Shown: piece after piece, positions 46,991 through 55,693 of the stretch
How the letters are laid out: each line of letters begins with the position of its first letter
How positions within the stretch are numbered: the stretch's first letter is position 1
Source: QHXM01 sp963697975
GTDB lineage: Bacteria > Acidobacteriota > Blastocatellia > Pyrinomonadales > Pyrinomonadaceae
Assembly (NCBI GenBank): GCA_963697975.1
Contig: OY969111.1
Location: 3,162,001-3,226,000, forward strand
Reading direction: 5' to 3'
Length of the DNA: 64,000 bases
Notes under the pieces: model-generated
Seen by the model: the letters and a program-made list of their open reading frames with translations, nothing else
What the model was told of the DNA's origin: nothing
Databases searched by the model: none
Made by a program: the position numbers and the translations under genes

Positions 46991-48070
46991 CTACGGCTTT
47001 TTTTGGCCCGGAGCACTAACGGGTTGGTCTTCCGCCTGTTTCTTCAAACGAGTGAAAACCGTATCAAACCCGACGCCAGCAGAGATGGCCACCAGGACTG
47101 CCGAGATAAACTGAATCTTATCGGTTGCCTCGACGACGGTTGCAGCAGGCGCCAGGACACCCGGTGCGCCAACCCATTGCGGGATGAGGTACGCCATGCC
47201 TACAACAAACCCGGCAACGCCGCCGAGGAGAAGCGATGTCAGCGGTGGAGTCTCTTCAGTTCCCCAAATGACTGAACGGACAAGAGCGCCCATCGCGCCT
47301 GCTGCTACCAGACCCGCGAACATGAGAAAGGGGTAGAGTTTTGGCTCCGGCGCCAGGGCCACCCCGAAGAAAGCTGCGACTAAGAGAGCAAGGAAGGCAC
47401 CTCCAGCCCAGACCGTCTTTCGTTTTTGAGAATTGGCTTTCAAGTATTTCGTTTCCCGTTGGAGCGCTTCCGCCCGCTGCTTAGCCCGTTCCTCGCACTT
47501 GTCCCTAAACCACGTAACCGACTGTGTAATGGTATGCGTCGTTGAGGAGGGATAGTCAGCCGCACCCATCGCTAGCTCGGTTCTAATGACTCCAGCCGAA
47601 GCATCGAATTTGTCTATGGCGAGAACCGGCAAAGGACGAGCCAGGGCAATCTGCCCGGCAATGAGCACTGACCTCGCGCCCGCCATCAATAGCACAGCGT
47701 CCACACCCTCAGCGCTGGCAAGCGAACGGTAGAACGGAGCCTCCCAATCCTGGCCGGGAAAGAGAACGGGGTCGAAGAGATCGCCACGCGTTGCCTGTTC
47801 GGCGAACTTCACCTTATCCTTTTGTGACTCAGGAAAGCGCACGCGAATTGATTTAGCGCCGACACCGGGGGGAAGCGCCGCCACGTAGCCTGACACAACA
47901 TGTGGCTCAAGCGACTCATCATCGGAGAAATAGACAACGAGGCCCATCCCCGCAGTTGCCAGGGCCGCCCCGATCTCCTTGGCGGTCTTCCTGGCCTCGA
48001 CCTTAGTCGGATCATCTAAGTTCCCGATCCCGCCAATGATTGCGACGAACGGCATGCTATTGTTTGCCAT
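46991..48070 (-). CDS. SLOG-4TM protein (Rossmann-like nucleotide sensor with four membrane helices)
   Basis: GGAGG lies 5 nt before the ATG at 48070. The N-terminal 170 residues form a Rossmann-like domain with the motifs of the SLOG superfamily (SMF/DprA-LOG): MPFVAIIGGIGN, then ATAGMGLVVYFSDDES and VLLMAGARSVLIAGQIALAR. A coiled stretch (DKCEERAKQRAEALQRET) leads to four membrane helices (about residues 220-345). The combination SLOG plus 4TM was described by comparative genomics as a probable effector of nucleotide-centred conflict systems, where the SLOG domain senses or processes a nucleotide and the helices perforate or signal at the membrane. No partner gene (CD-NTase, TIR, Mod) is next to it, so it appears to be solitary here. 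Confidence 0.75.
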   Translation of the reverse strand: MANNSMPFVAIIGGIGNLDDPTKVEARKTAKEIGAALATAGMGLVVYFSDDESLEPHVVSGYVAALPPGVGAKSIRVRFPESQKDKVKFAEQATRGDLFDPVLFPGQDWEAPFYRSLASAEGVDAVLLMAGARSVLIAGQIALARPLPVLAIDKFDASAGVIRTELAMGAADYPSSTTHTITQSVTWFRDKCEERAKQRAEALQRETKYLKANSQKRKTVWAGGAFLALLVAAFFGVALAPEPKLYPFLMFAGLVAAGAMGALVRSVIWGTEETPPLTSLLLGGVAGFVVGMAYLIPQWVGAPGVLAPAATVVEATDKIQFISAVLVAISAGVGFDTVFTRLKKQAEDQPVSAPGQKKP

Positions 48071-48299
48071 CGAAGCCTCCTTTCAAACTATTCGATGAGG
48101 TGTTCTCCGAAGGGACTGTCAGTGCCCATCGGCTCGCGGAAGTAGGAACGCCAAACAACTATTAGACCGCTGGTAGCGGTAATTTTCATTTAGGGCGACT
48201 GCGGCCTCTAATTATCCGTATGGGGATATACTATCGCCGACGGCGGTCTAATCATCTCCAAAGACGACTTATACCGCCCTTCACAGCAGCACACAATCC
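48071..48299. other. Intergenic region upstream of the SLOG-4TM gene
   Basis: Includes an inverted pair TTAGACCGC (48161) and GCGGTCTAA (48244) about 80 bp apart, and AT-rich stretches; no gene seen. Confidence 0.4.
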
Positions 48300-50126
48300 T
48301 TATTCTCCACCGCCGTAAAGCTCTTCTATGAGCTGACCGTACTTTTCATCCACGACGCGGCGTTTGATCTTGAGTGTCGGCGTCATCTCGCCATTGTCAA
48401 TTGAGAATTCTTCCGGGAGGAGCGCGACGCGGCGGACGCGCTCGTAATCGGCGAGGCTTTTGGTGAGTTGCGCGATCTCCTGTTGGACGAGCTTGATGGC
48501 GGCAGGGTCGCGGCTCCATTCAATGCGTGTCGGGGGCTTAGGCTTCCCGGCGGCTGACATGGCGGAGGCTAAGGCTTCCCAATCGGGAACGATGAGGGCG
48601 GCGGGTTGTTTGCGACCTGCGCCGATGACGACGACCTGATTGACAAGTTCGGACTGCTTGATGAGGCTTTCGACGAGTTGCGGCGCGATGTATTTGCCGT
48701 TCGAGAGCTTAAATAAATCTTTCTTGCGATCCGTGATGTAGAGATGCCCCTCGCTGTCCATGTGGCCTACGTCGCCCGTTTGAAACCATCCGTCATTCAT
48801 CACAGTACGGGTCGCTTCCGGGTGATTGTAGTAGCCGCGCATGACGTTCGGGCCTCGCACGAGAATCTCTCCATCTTCGGCAATCCTGACATCAATTCCG
48901 GGGAAGACCAGACCGACGGAGCCTGTCTTGTTGTTGTCCGGGCGATTCGCGGAGACGATGCAGGTTTCGGTCATACCGAAGCCCTGCAAGATGGGAATGT
49001 CCGCTCCCCAGAAAGCATGAGAGAGCGTTGGGGAGAGTGGAGCGCCGCCCGAAACGAAGTAGCGTAGGCGGCCTCCGACGCCCGCGCGCCATTTCGAGAA
49101 GACGAGGCGACTCGCAAGCGCATGCTTTAACTCAAGCAAGGGCGGCACAGGCTCTCGCTTATCTTTCAACTCGGCGTGGCGCTGGCCGACTTCGAGCGCC
49201 CACGCGAACAGCTTCGTTTTCCACCCTCCAGCGGACATACCCTTCTTGACGATTCGCTGGTAGACCTTTTCAAAGAGGCGCGGCACGGCGGTCATAATCG
49301 TGGGGCGCACTTCGTTGAGATGCTCGCCGACCTGATCGAACGAAGCGGCGTAGTAGACGGAAACACCCGTGCAGCAGAAGACGTAAAAAACCGTGCGCTC
49401 GAAGATGTGCGAGAGCGGGAGAACCGAGAGCGCGATGTCTTCATGCGTGATGGGCAGCGCGCCCGAAATCGAAAGGATGTTGGAGAGAAAATTGTCGTGC
49501 GTCAGCATCACCCCCTTAGGCTCGCCCGTCGTGCCCGAAGTGTAGATGATCGTCGCAATCTCATCATGGCGCACCGCCTTCGTCATGGCGGTGTAGGCGT
49601 TCGGGTCTAAGCGCTCGCGTTCCACCCCGCGCCCTTCGAGGTCTTCCAGCGTAATCGCGCCCTCGAACTCAGCTACCGCGTCGGCGTCGAAGAAGACCAT
49701 ACCTTCGAGCGTCTTCACGCTTTCGATTCCGGGCCGCGCGTGTTTGAAGACTTTGCGACCCGAAACGAAGATTAAGCGTGCGCCGGAATCCTCAAGGATG
49801 TATTGAACCTGCTCGACGGCCTGTGTGGTGTAAATCGGAACGTTGACTGCGCCGAGGCTGAGGATAGCGAGGTCAACGATTGACCATTCGGGACGGTTTT
49901 CGGAAAGAAGCGCGACGCGGTCTCCGGCCTTGACGCCCAACTCCGCGAGTCCGAGCGCGATGTGACGCACACGCTCGACGAAAGATTCGGCGGAGATGTG
50001 AATCCACTTGCCCGCGCGTTTGTGATTGAGCGCATCCGGTTTCGCGTAGCGCCCAATCGCGGCGAGACAGAGCTGCGGAATCGTGGCTGGCGAAGCGTCG
50101 AGTGGTTCGCTGGTTGAGTCTGTCAT
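48300..50126 (-). CDS. Long-chain fatty acid--CoA ligase (AMP-forming)
   Basis: The 608-residue product has the adenylate-forming enzyme signatures: TIIYTSGTTGEPKGVMLTHD, the LSHIFERT segment, ILQGFGMTETCIVSANRP, GWFQTGDVGHMDSEGHLYIT and DRKKDLFKLSNGKYIAPQLV, as in long-chain acyl-CoA synthetases of the FAA1 type. It activates free fatty acids to acyl-CoA with ATP at the inner face of the membrane for lipid synthesis or beta-oxidation. The hotdog thioesterase gene next upstream in the same direction would act on the reverse step. No ribosome binding site is obvious before the ATG at 50126. Confidence 0.94.
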   Translation of the reverse strand: MTDSTSEPLDASPATIPQLCLAAIGRYAKPDALNHKRAGKWIHISAESFVERVRHIALGLAELGVKAGDRVALLSENRPEWSIVDLAILSLGAVNVPIYTTQAVEQVQYILEDSGARLIFVSGRKVFKHARPGIESVKTLEGMVFFDADAVAEFEGAITLEDLEGRGVERERLDPNAYTAMTKAVRHDEIATIIYTSGTTGEPKGVMLTHDNFLSNILSISGALPITHEDIALSVLPLSHIFERTVFYVFCCTGVSVYYAASFDQVGEHLNEVRPTIMTAVPRLFEKVYQRIVKKGMSAGGWKTKLFAWALEVGQRHAELKDKREPVPPLLELKHALASRLVFSKWRAGVGGRLRYFVSGGAPLSPTLSHAFWGADIPILQGFGMTETCIVSANRPDNNKTGSVGLVFPGIDVRIAEDGEILVRGPNVMRGYYNHPEATRTVMNDGWFQTGDVGHMDSEGHLYITDRKKDLFKLSNGKYIAPQLVESLIKQSELVNQVVVIGAGRKQPAALIVPDWEALASAMSAAGKPKPPTRIEWSRDPAAIKLVQQEIAQLTKSLADYERVRRVALLPEEFSIDNGEMTPTLKIKRRVVDEKYGQLIEELYGGGE

Positions 50127-50225
50127 CGTGAGCGACGTTGAGTGCGAAAGAGCAGGCGTCGGCTTCTCCTTACGGAATTTTCATGGAAACGCTACTGGCG
50201 CGTGCTTGGGGGAAAGCTTTGTCTC

Positions 50226-50654
50226 TTACTCTGTAGATGATAATGCGCTGCCCGGCTTCAACGCCAGCGTGCAGCGCGAAACACAGATGAGACGCTCGCG
50301 TTCGTCGCGTATCTCGATTGACCAGACGCTCATCTGCCTGCCCTTGTAGACGGGCACGGCTTCCGCCGTCACACGTCCGCTGCTGACCGAGCGCAGGTGA
50401 TTAGCATTGATCTCGATGCCGACGGGCGTGAACCGTTCGAGGTCTGTGTTGAGAGCCGCGCCGATGGCTGCGGCGGTCTCGGCCAGCACGACCGAAACGC
50501 CGCCGTGAAGCAATCCGGTGTACTGGTGAACGCGCTCTTCCACCGGCATCGAAAGCACGACGCGCTCCTTTTCCGCCGATTCGATCTTGATGTTGAGCGT
50601 CTTGAGAACGGTCTGATCCGTCCGGCTTCGCATGTTTTCAAGCAGGGTCGTCAT
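50226..50654 (-). CDS. Hotdog-fold acyl-CoA thioesterase (PaaI/MenI type)
   Basis: The 142-residue product has the hotdog pattern with the catalytic segment VHQYTGLLHGGVSVVLAETA and the strand VGIEINANHLRSVSSGRVTA, as in PaaI and DHNA-CoA thioesterases. The usual Glu or Asp on the long helix is present as Glu in AETAAA. It hydrolyses acyl-CoA or aryl-CoA thioesters in the cytoplasm. GGAG lies 6 nt before the ATG at 50654. It precedes the acyl-CoA ligase gene by 100 bp. Confidence 0.88.
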   Translation of the reverse strand: MTTLLENMRSRTDQTVLKTLNIKIESAEKERVVLSMPVEERVHQYTGLLHGGVSVVLAETAAAIGAALNTDLERFTPVGIEINANHLRSVSSGRVTAEAVPVYKGRQMSVWSIEIRDERERLICVSRCTLALKPGSALSSTE

Positions 50655-50689
50655 CGTTGCTCCGGTGGAATTAAATCATCGAATAAGAA

Positions 50690-50805
50690 TTAGACAGAAT
50701 TAACAGGGATGGACAGGATAGGCAGGATAAGAGACAGAGATTCAAACTGCCTTGTCCAGCCTTCTCTTCTTAATCCTGTTAATCCTGTCCATCCCTGTTA
50801 ATTTA
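50690..50805. repeat. Heptamer-repeat hairpin (ACAGGAT-like unit)
   Basis: Left arm 50691-50733 (ATTAACAGGGATGGACAGGA region) and right arm 50764-50805 (TTAATCCTGTTAATCCTGTC and CATCCCTGTTAATT) are reverse complements over about 38 bp, one heptamer variant. It lies between the thioesterase gene and the O-antigen-ligase-like gene. Confidence 0.9.
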
Positions 50806-50840
50806 ATTAAGTTTCAGCACACTTTTCATCAACAAAAATT

Positions 50841-52364
50841 TCAACGGCTATGCGGGGGCAGCGCCGCGCCTTCGGTAGCCGGAATGCTCGGTTGCCTGAC
50901 TGACCGGCGGCGGCGATGGCGGCGGCGATGCTGTGTAGCCTCTTCGACGCGCCCGTTGATGGTGGCGAGCGCGGCGAGAATCAGAAACAGAAGCGCGTTT
51001 GAAGTCGTGTGGAGCGTGAAATCAAAGAGGCTGTGAACCAGCACGGCAAAGCATCCGGTCAGCGCGCCCGTCGCCACGCCGCGCCGGAAAGTGTCCTCAG
51101 TCTCGCGGCGCGCAAAGCCCGCCCGAAAGAGCGCGACGAGGAAGAAGAGTCCGAGACCCATTCCGATAATCCCCGCGTCCGACAACACCTGCAAGTAATC
51201 GTTGTGCGCCTGCTCAAGCCGCTCTGTGCCGTTGCGCGAATCATATTGCGTATAGGCCAGCCCGAAAGAGCCAAGCCCTGCGCCGATGATCGGATGAGCC
51301 TCGATAATCCGCAGCGTCACGCTCCAGAAATGCGCGCGTCCGGTCGTCGGGTCGTTTGAGTTGACTGTTCCGGCAAGGCGGCTCAAAGCGGCTTCACCGC
51401 CGAAGAAGAGCGCGCCTCCGATGAGCACCACGACGAGAGCCAATCCCAGCCCCGCGCGCACCAGCGCCGCACGAACGCGCCCGCTTCTTTCCTCAGCGCC
51501 CGCTCGCTCGTCTCTCCCGCGCCTGCCGAATCCCGTCAGGACTAACAGAAACATTACTTCCGCCAGGAGAGCGATCAAGCCTCCGCGTGAGTTTGTCATG
51601 ATGAGCGCGATGCCCATCAGCACGGCGGCAAAGATATAGAGCGGGCGTTTGTCGCGCTCAATCGCGCCGGAAAAGATCAGCCCCAGCGGCAACGCCATCG
51701 TCAATTCCATGTAGCCCGCGAAATGGTGGCGATTGATGAATGGGCCGAACGGCGCGCTTTGCGGCAGTTCCTTCAACCAGTAGATTTTGTCCGGGCTGGT
51801 GAAAAACTGTATCAGGCCGATGAAGGCGAGCGCGAACCCGAAGAAGATAATGACCCTGACAATCAGGCGCAGGCGTTTCGGACTGTCAATGAAGGCGAGC
51901 GCGGCGGCAAAGTAGATGAACAGCGCCATCAACTGCACGAGTGCGAGCCGTGTTGAGTAAGGATCAATCGAGAGGCTGCCGACGGGTGTGTTTGAGAGAG
52001 CGCCCGCGCCGTCACCATTTGCCTTGAGCGGGAGAAGCTGAAAGACGCCGAGCAGGAAAAGCCCGATGAGCGGCCATTGCAATGGACTGCGGCTCAGACG
52101 CAGGTGTCGGCTGCGCCACGCATCCACGACCCAGAGAATGACGAGCGCGCACGCGCCAATCTCGAAGACGGCGAGCGACCAGTAATGCACCGTACCGTAA
52201 GCGAGCGTGGAAAGCACAACGCCCGCGCACAGGGTCACGATGATGAAGCGGCTCGCCAGCGTTCGCACCAACTCAACGGGCGCTCGCGTTGCTTGCGTTT
52301 GCGTTTGCGCTACTGGCGTTTGCGTTGCCGCTTCCGCCGAGGCGTTGGAGATTGAAGTCGTCAT
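50841..52364 (-). CDS. O-antigen ligase/polymerase-like membrane protein
   Basis: The 507-residue product has about twelve hydrophobic segments and a Wzy_C/WaaL-type signature: FINRHHFAGYMELTMALPLG, IALIMTNSRGGLIALLAEVM, and AHPIIGAGLGSFGLAYTQYD with the conserved Arg and His in ERLEQAHNDYLQVLSDAGII. Such proteins transfer or polymerise undecaprenyl-linked sugar chains on the periplasmic face. The ATG at 52364 gives a 92-bp overlap with the upstream TPR gene in another frame; a start further down is possible. The final 30 residues are Arg/Arg-His-rich (RRRHRRRRSVRQPS). First in the downstream part of the polysaccharide cluster. Confidence 0.9.
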   Translation of the reverse strand: MTTSISNASAEAATQTPVAQTQTQATRAPVELVRTLASRFIIVTLCAGVVLSTLAYGTVHYWSLAVFEIGACALVILWVVDAWRSRHLRLSRSPLQWPLIGLFLLGVFQLLPLKANGDGAGALSNTPVGSLSIDPYSTRLALVQLMALFIYFAAALAFIDSPKRLRLIVRVIIFFGFALAFIGLIQFFTSPDKIYWLKELPQSAPFGPFINRHHFAGYMELTMALPLGLIFSGAIERDKRPLYIFAAVLMGIALIMTNSRGGLIALLAEVMFLLVLTGFGRRGRDERAGAEERSGRVRAALVRAGLGLALVVVLIGGALFFGGEAALSRLAGTVNSNDPTTGRAHFWSVTLRIIEAHPIIGAGLGSFGLAYTQYDSRNGTERLEQAHNDYLQVLSDAGIIGMGLGLFFLVALFRAGFARRETEDTFRRGVATGALTGCFAVLVHSLFDFTLHTTSNALLFLILAALATINGRVEEATQHRRRHRRRRSVRQPSIPATEGAALPPHSR

Positions 52365-53673
52365 ACCAGACCAGGCCAAAAATGGGGCACACCGTATCCG
52401 CCCCGCACGACGCGCGGCTCACGCGCACTACAACCGCCTCGGATTGAGGCGGCGACTTGAACTCTATGGTCTCAGCTTGCCAGTCGCGCGTGCCATTAGG
52501 CAGCGGCTGAGACGCGGCCAGCACTTTTGCTTCATTCGCGCTGTCCAGAACGTAGACTAGCGGTGTCCCCCCGCTTTTCAAATCCTCTACGCGAACATAA
52601 TACTCAAGACGATACTGGACGTTAGGCTCGACCACGATCAACTGCGAGATGTTGGCGAACGCCAAAGTCGAAGGCGACTTAAACGCGATGCGGAGGCTTC
52701 GCACACCATCATGCCTGTTGCTTTCGTCAAAGCCGATTTGCGCCTGCGGAACTGAGGTCACTTTCCAGCCGAAGATGTTCGCGCCCGTCGCATCAATGTC
52801 CGTCTCAAAGCCGGGATCAAGAATTTCCCCGACCTTCGCGGGGGGAGCGTCCCGGTTGAGGTCGCGCGCCAATTCCAGCGCGGCGCGATGCCGATTGGCC
52901 GCGAGCAATGCTTTCATCACCGCTTCACCATTCGCGCGCTGTTCCGTTTTCTCCACCACGCTCAGGCTAGACCACAACCGCGTCGCATCTTCAAACCGTC
53001 CTCGCCCCGCAACGTAAACCGCCAACTCCGCGCGCGCCGCAGCCGAGCCTCCGACCGCATCCCTGATCGCGTCCACGTTTTCGCCATAGACAAACCACGC
53101 CGCATTGAAAATCTGCGGGCGCAGCCGCTGGTCTGCTTCAGCCGCGCGGCGCAGTTCCGTAAAAGCCTCGTCGCCGCGACCTGCCCGCAGTAGCAGATTG
53201 CCCAAGTGCCAGCGCGGGTCTGCGTAAGACGGCGCAAGCTCGACGGCGCGGCGCAGAGCTTTTTCGCCACCATTAAAATCTCCGTCCTGCCCGCGCGCGC
53301 GTCCCAGACTCACCCAGAAACGATAATCATTGGGCGAAAGGCGAACGGCCTCTTCATATTGCCGCAACACCTCGGCACGATCTTCCGGCTTGATGCTTCC
53401 ACTTTTTAACCCGGCGACGACCCAGTGCGTCCACGGATCGTTCGGCGCTAATTTCATCGCCGACAGCGCCGTCTCCAACTTCGTGGCCGTCAACTCATCT
53501 TCCGAGAGCGTCTCATCGCTCATCTGCGGCGCATACTCCGCGACGAAGTTGCCGACGTACCAACGCGTCGCATACCACGAACCCCCTAGCGCCAGCAGCA
53601 CCGGTACAACCAACAGAACACGCACCACGAAGGAGCGCGCTTCGACGATTTTTAATTGATCGGATTGGGACAC
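52273..53673 (-). CDS. TPR membrane protein with C-terminal carbohydrate-binding-like domain
   Basis: The 466-residue protein has one N-terminal membrane helix (VRVLLVVPVLLALGGSWYAT), TPR-like repeats at about 85-210 (for example QYEEAVRLSPNDYRFWVSLG) and a C-terminal jelly-roll-like domain (about 275-445: GEILDPGFETDIDATGANIF, then SLRIAFKSPSTLAFANISQL), similar to CBM_4_9-type modules. The tail is a low-complexity Asn/Ala/Ser stretch (GSGNANASSANANASNASAR) that overlaps the start of the O-antigen-ligase-like gene. Together with that gene it should act in polysaccharide assembly, perhaps chain length or ligand control. Start is a GTG at 53673, next to a heptamer hairpin. Confidence 0.8.
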   Translation of the reverse strand: MSQSDQLKIVEARSFVVRVLLVVPVLLALGGSWYATRWYVGNFVAEYAPQMSDETLSEDELTATKLETALSAMKLAPNDPWTHWVVAGLKSGSIKPEDRAEVLRQYEEAVRLSPNDYRFWVSLGRARGQDGDFNGGEKALRRAVELAPSYADPRWHLGNLLLRAGRGDEAFTELRRAAEADQRLRPQIFNAAWFVYGENVDAIRDAVGGSAAARAELAVYVAGRGRFEDATRLWSSLSVVEKTEQRANGEAVMKALLAANRHRAALELARDLNRDAPPAKVGEILDPGFETDIDATGANIFGWKVTSVPQAQIGFDESNRHDGVRSLRIAFKSPSTLAFANISQLIVVEPNVQYRLEYYVRVEDLKSGGTPLVYVLDSANEAKVLAASQPLPNGTRDWQAETIEFKSPPQSEAVVVRVSRASCGADTVCPIFGLVWYDDFNLQRLGGSGNANASSANANASNASAR

Positions 53674-53682
53674 GGTAAAAGC

Positions 53683-53760
53683 GGTGATAGGTGATGAGCG
53701 ATAAGAAAGAACAGAAGTTTTCTCTTATCACCCATCACCCATCACCTATCACTCATCACT
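53683..53760. repeat. Heptamer-repeat hairpin (GTGATAG/GTGATGG unit)
   Basis: Left arm 53683-53709 and right arm 53721-53760, with the loop AAAGAACAGAAGTTTTC similar to that of the 13.4 kb element. The stop codon and last residues (SDE) of the following gene lie inside the right arm. Confidence 0.93.
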
Positions 53761-55587
53761 GATGCTTTCGATTCTGATTCGCATACGTTTGAGCATCACG
53801 TCCGCCTCGCGGCAGTCGCTTAGGATTTCCGCGACGCGTTCGGGCGTGAAGCGGGAACTGGAGATGAGCACTTCGTCAACGCGCTGCTCCTCGCAGATGG
53901 CGCGCAAAGAGCCGTTGCCGCCGAAGACGCGCAGGCCGTGTATAACCTTGCCTTTCTTGTTCGGGTCGTCGTCCACGAAACCGACGGGCGCGTATTGCAA
54001 CTCGCGGTTGTTCTGCATCTCGCGCAGCAGGAGTTCTCCGCCATCGCCTGCGCCGTAAATCAGGACGCGGCAGCCATCAGTCGCCACCTGTGTGGGCAGC
54101 AACCTGCGAAACAATCTGAAGGCCATGCGGCTTCCCGCCAGCAGCATGAAAAGAAGTATCGCGTCCACGATGAAGACCGTGCGCGAGACACCTTCAAAAC
54201 GGAACGCGAAGAGGATTGCCAAAAGACTCGCTACCGAGCCGAGGGCGACGGCCTTCGCAAACACGACCAGATCGTCCACGCTCGTGTAGCGCCAGATGCC
54301 GCGATAGATGCCCATCACCAGAAACATCGCCATCTTGAAAAACAGCAGCACCGGCAATGTTCGCAGGAAGACCCGCCACACGCCGCTCTCTTCCATCGGG
54401 CCGAACCTGAGCACGTAAGCCCCGTAGTAGGCGAGGATGATGAGCACCAGATCGAGCGAGACCTCGAAGATGCGGCGCTTGTAAGAGAGGTCAACCAGAA
54501 ACGCGAACAAAGGCTTCTCGCGCGCAGCCTTCGCTTCATCTTCGTCGTAAACTTTGACGCCCGCGAGATAAACTCCCATCAGCGTGAGCACGACCGTGAA
54601 TCCGCCGATGGCGGCCAGCGCCACGTCAAATTTCGCCTCGCGCACGATCAGCGCCAGCAAACCCGACAGCCCTGCGAAACCATACAGCATCCAGACGGCG
54701 TGCCGCTCGGACATCCCCAAAGCCACCAGGCGGTGTGAAGCGTGGTCGCGCCCGCCCACACGAACGGAACGTCCCGACAGTTTTCTCAAGACCGTGACCA
54801 ACACCGTGTCGAAAATCGGGATGAAGAGAATCAGGATGGGCACAGCCAGCACGGGCAGGAAGCTGCGCGAGCGTCCGCCCTGTGCCGCGCTCATCAAAGA
54901 CGTGCTGGCGAGAAAGAACCCTATGAACATAGAGCCGCAATCGCCCATGAAGATTGACGCCGGGTTCGAGTTGTAAACCAGAAACCCTATCAGCGCAGCA
55001 GCGAAGACCGCGAGCATTAAGGCTTCGGTCGGCTGTGCGCTGGCGACAAAGCTGATTGCCAGAAAAACGGAAGCGATGGCAGCAATCCCCGCCGACAAGC
55101 CGTCCATGTTGTCGAGCAGATTGATGGCGTTGGTGATTCCGATTAGCCAGAAGATGGTGATGACGATGTTGACGGTGGCCGAGCCAGTCCACGGAAGGCT
55201 CAGGCCATAGTAGATGACGAACGCTGCGCCCATCACCTGTCCGATTAATTTCTGGTAAGGCTTGGCGTGCAGGATGTCGTCGGCCAGCCCGACGGCGAAG
55301 AGAAAGGCGCTTGCGCCCAAGACTACCCAGAGATAGTCCCTATCGTGATTCAGAATCTCGTCGGGACGGGGTGGCACAAAGAGCAGATAGACAACAACGA
55401 CGAGCGCGACCGAAAGAAATATCGCAATGCCGCCGAGCATCGCCGTCGGTTTCTTGTGCCAGCGGTCTGTCTTGGGCTTGGCGACAAACTTCCACTTGTG
55501 CGCGAGTCGGCGCACGATGGGCGTCAGCACGAGCGCCAGCGCAAACGAAGCGGCGACCGGAATGAGATATATCGGCTTAAAAGGCAT
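53749..55587 (-). CDS. Fusion of WecA/MraY-type sugar-phosphate transferase and FlaA1-like region
   Basis: Residues 1-330 are a polyprenyl-phosphate N-acetylhexosamine-1-phosphate transferase of the WecA/TagO type: eleven helices with VGLADDILHAKPYQKLIGQV, INLLDNMDGLSAGIAAIASV, NPASIFMGDCGSMFIGFFLA and the HASHRLVALGMSERHAVWML region. Residues about 360-480 are four more helices like the N-terminus of FlaA1/PglF, and residues about 500-612 a CoA-binding-like Rossmann domain (CRVLIYGAGDGGELLLREMQ). The nucleotide-sugar dehydratase domain that normally follows is missing, so this is a truncated FlaA1 fused to a transferase. It probably starts lipid-linked glycan synthesis. The last residues and stop are encoded by a heptamer hairpin. 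Confidence 0.9.
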   Translation of the reverse strand: MPFKPIYLIPVAASFALALVLTPIVRRLAHKWKFVAKPKTDRWHKKPTAMLGGIAIFLSVALVVVVYLLFVPPRPDEILNHDRDYLWVVLGASAFLFAVGLADDILHAKPYQKLIGQVMGAAFVIYYGLSLPWTGSATVNIVITIFWLIGITNAINLLDNMDGLSAGIAAIASVFLAISFVASAQPTEALMLAVFAAALIGFLVYNSNPASIFMGDCGSMFIGFFLASTSLMSAAQGGRSRSFLPVLAVPILILFIPIFDTVLVTVLRKLSGRSVRVGGRDHASHRLVALGMSERHAVWMLYGFAGLSGLLALIVREAKFDVALAAIGGFTVVLTLMGVYLAGVKVYDEDEAKAAREKPLFAFLVDLSYKRRIFEVSLDLVLIILAYYGAYVLRFGPMEESGVWRVFLRTLPVLLFFKMAMFLVMGIYRGIWRYTSVDDLVVFAKAVALGSVASLLAILFAFRFEGVSRTVFIVDAILLFMLLAGSRMAFRLFRRLLPTQVATDGCRVLIYGAGDGGELLLREMQNNRELQYAPVGFVDDDPNKKGKVIHGLRVFGGNGSLRAICEEQRVDEVLISSSRFTPERVAEILSDCREADVMLKRMRIRIESISDE

Positions 55588-55693
55588 TACCCGTGACAGC
55601 AGCAGGATTTTTTCGTTGTTGACCTTGAAACCCTATTCGATTAGAGGCGACAAATCAAGCGGCGGGGTTGTCTACGCATGGTCACTCATCTTT

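Noticed and set aside
53938..54738. Plus-strand reading frame of 266 codons
   Set aside because: Antisense to the WecA-type fusion gene; the product is His/Glu/Arg-rich with no fold pattern.
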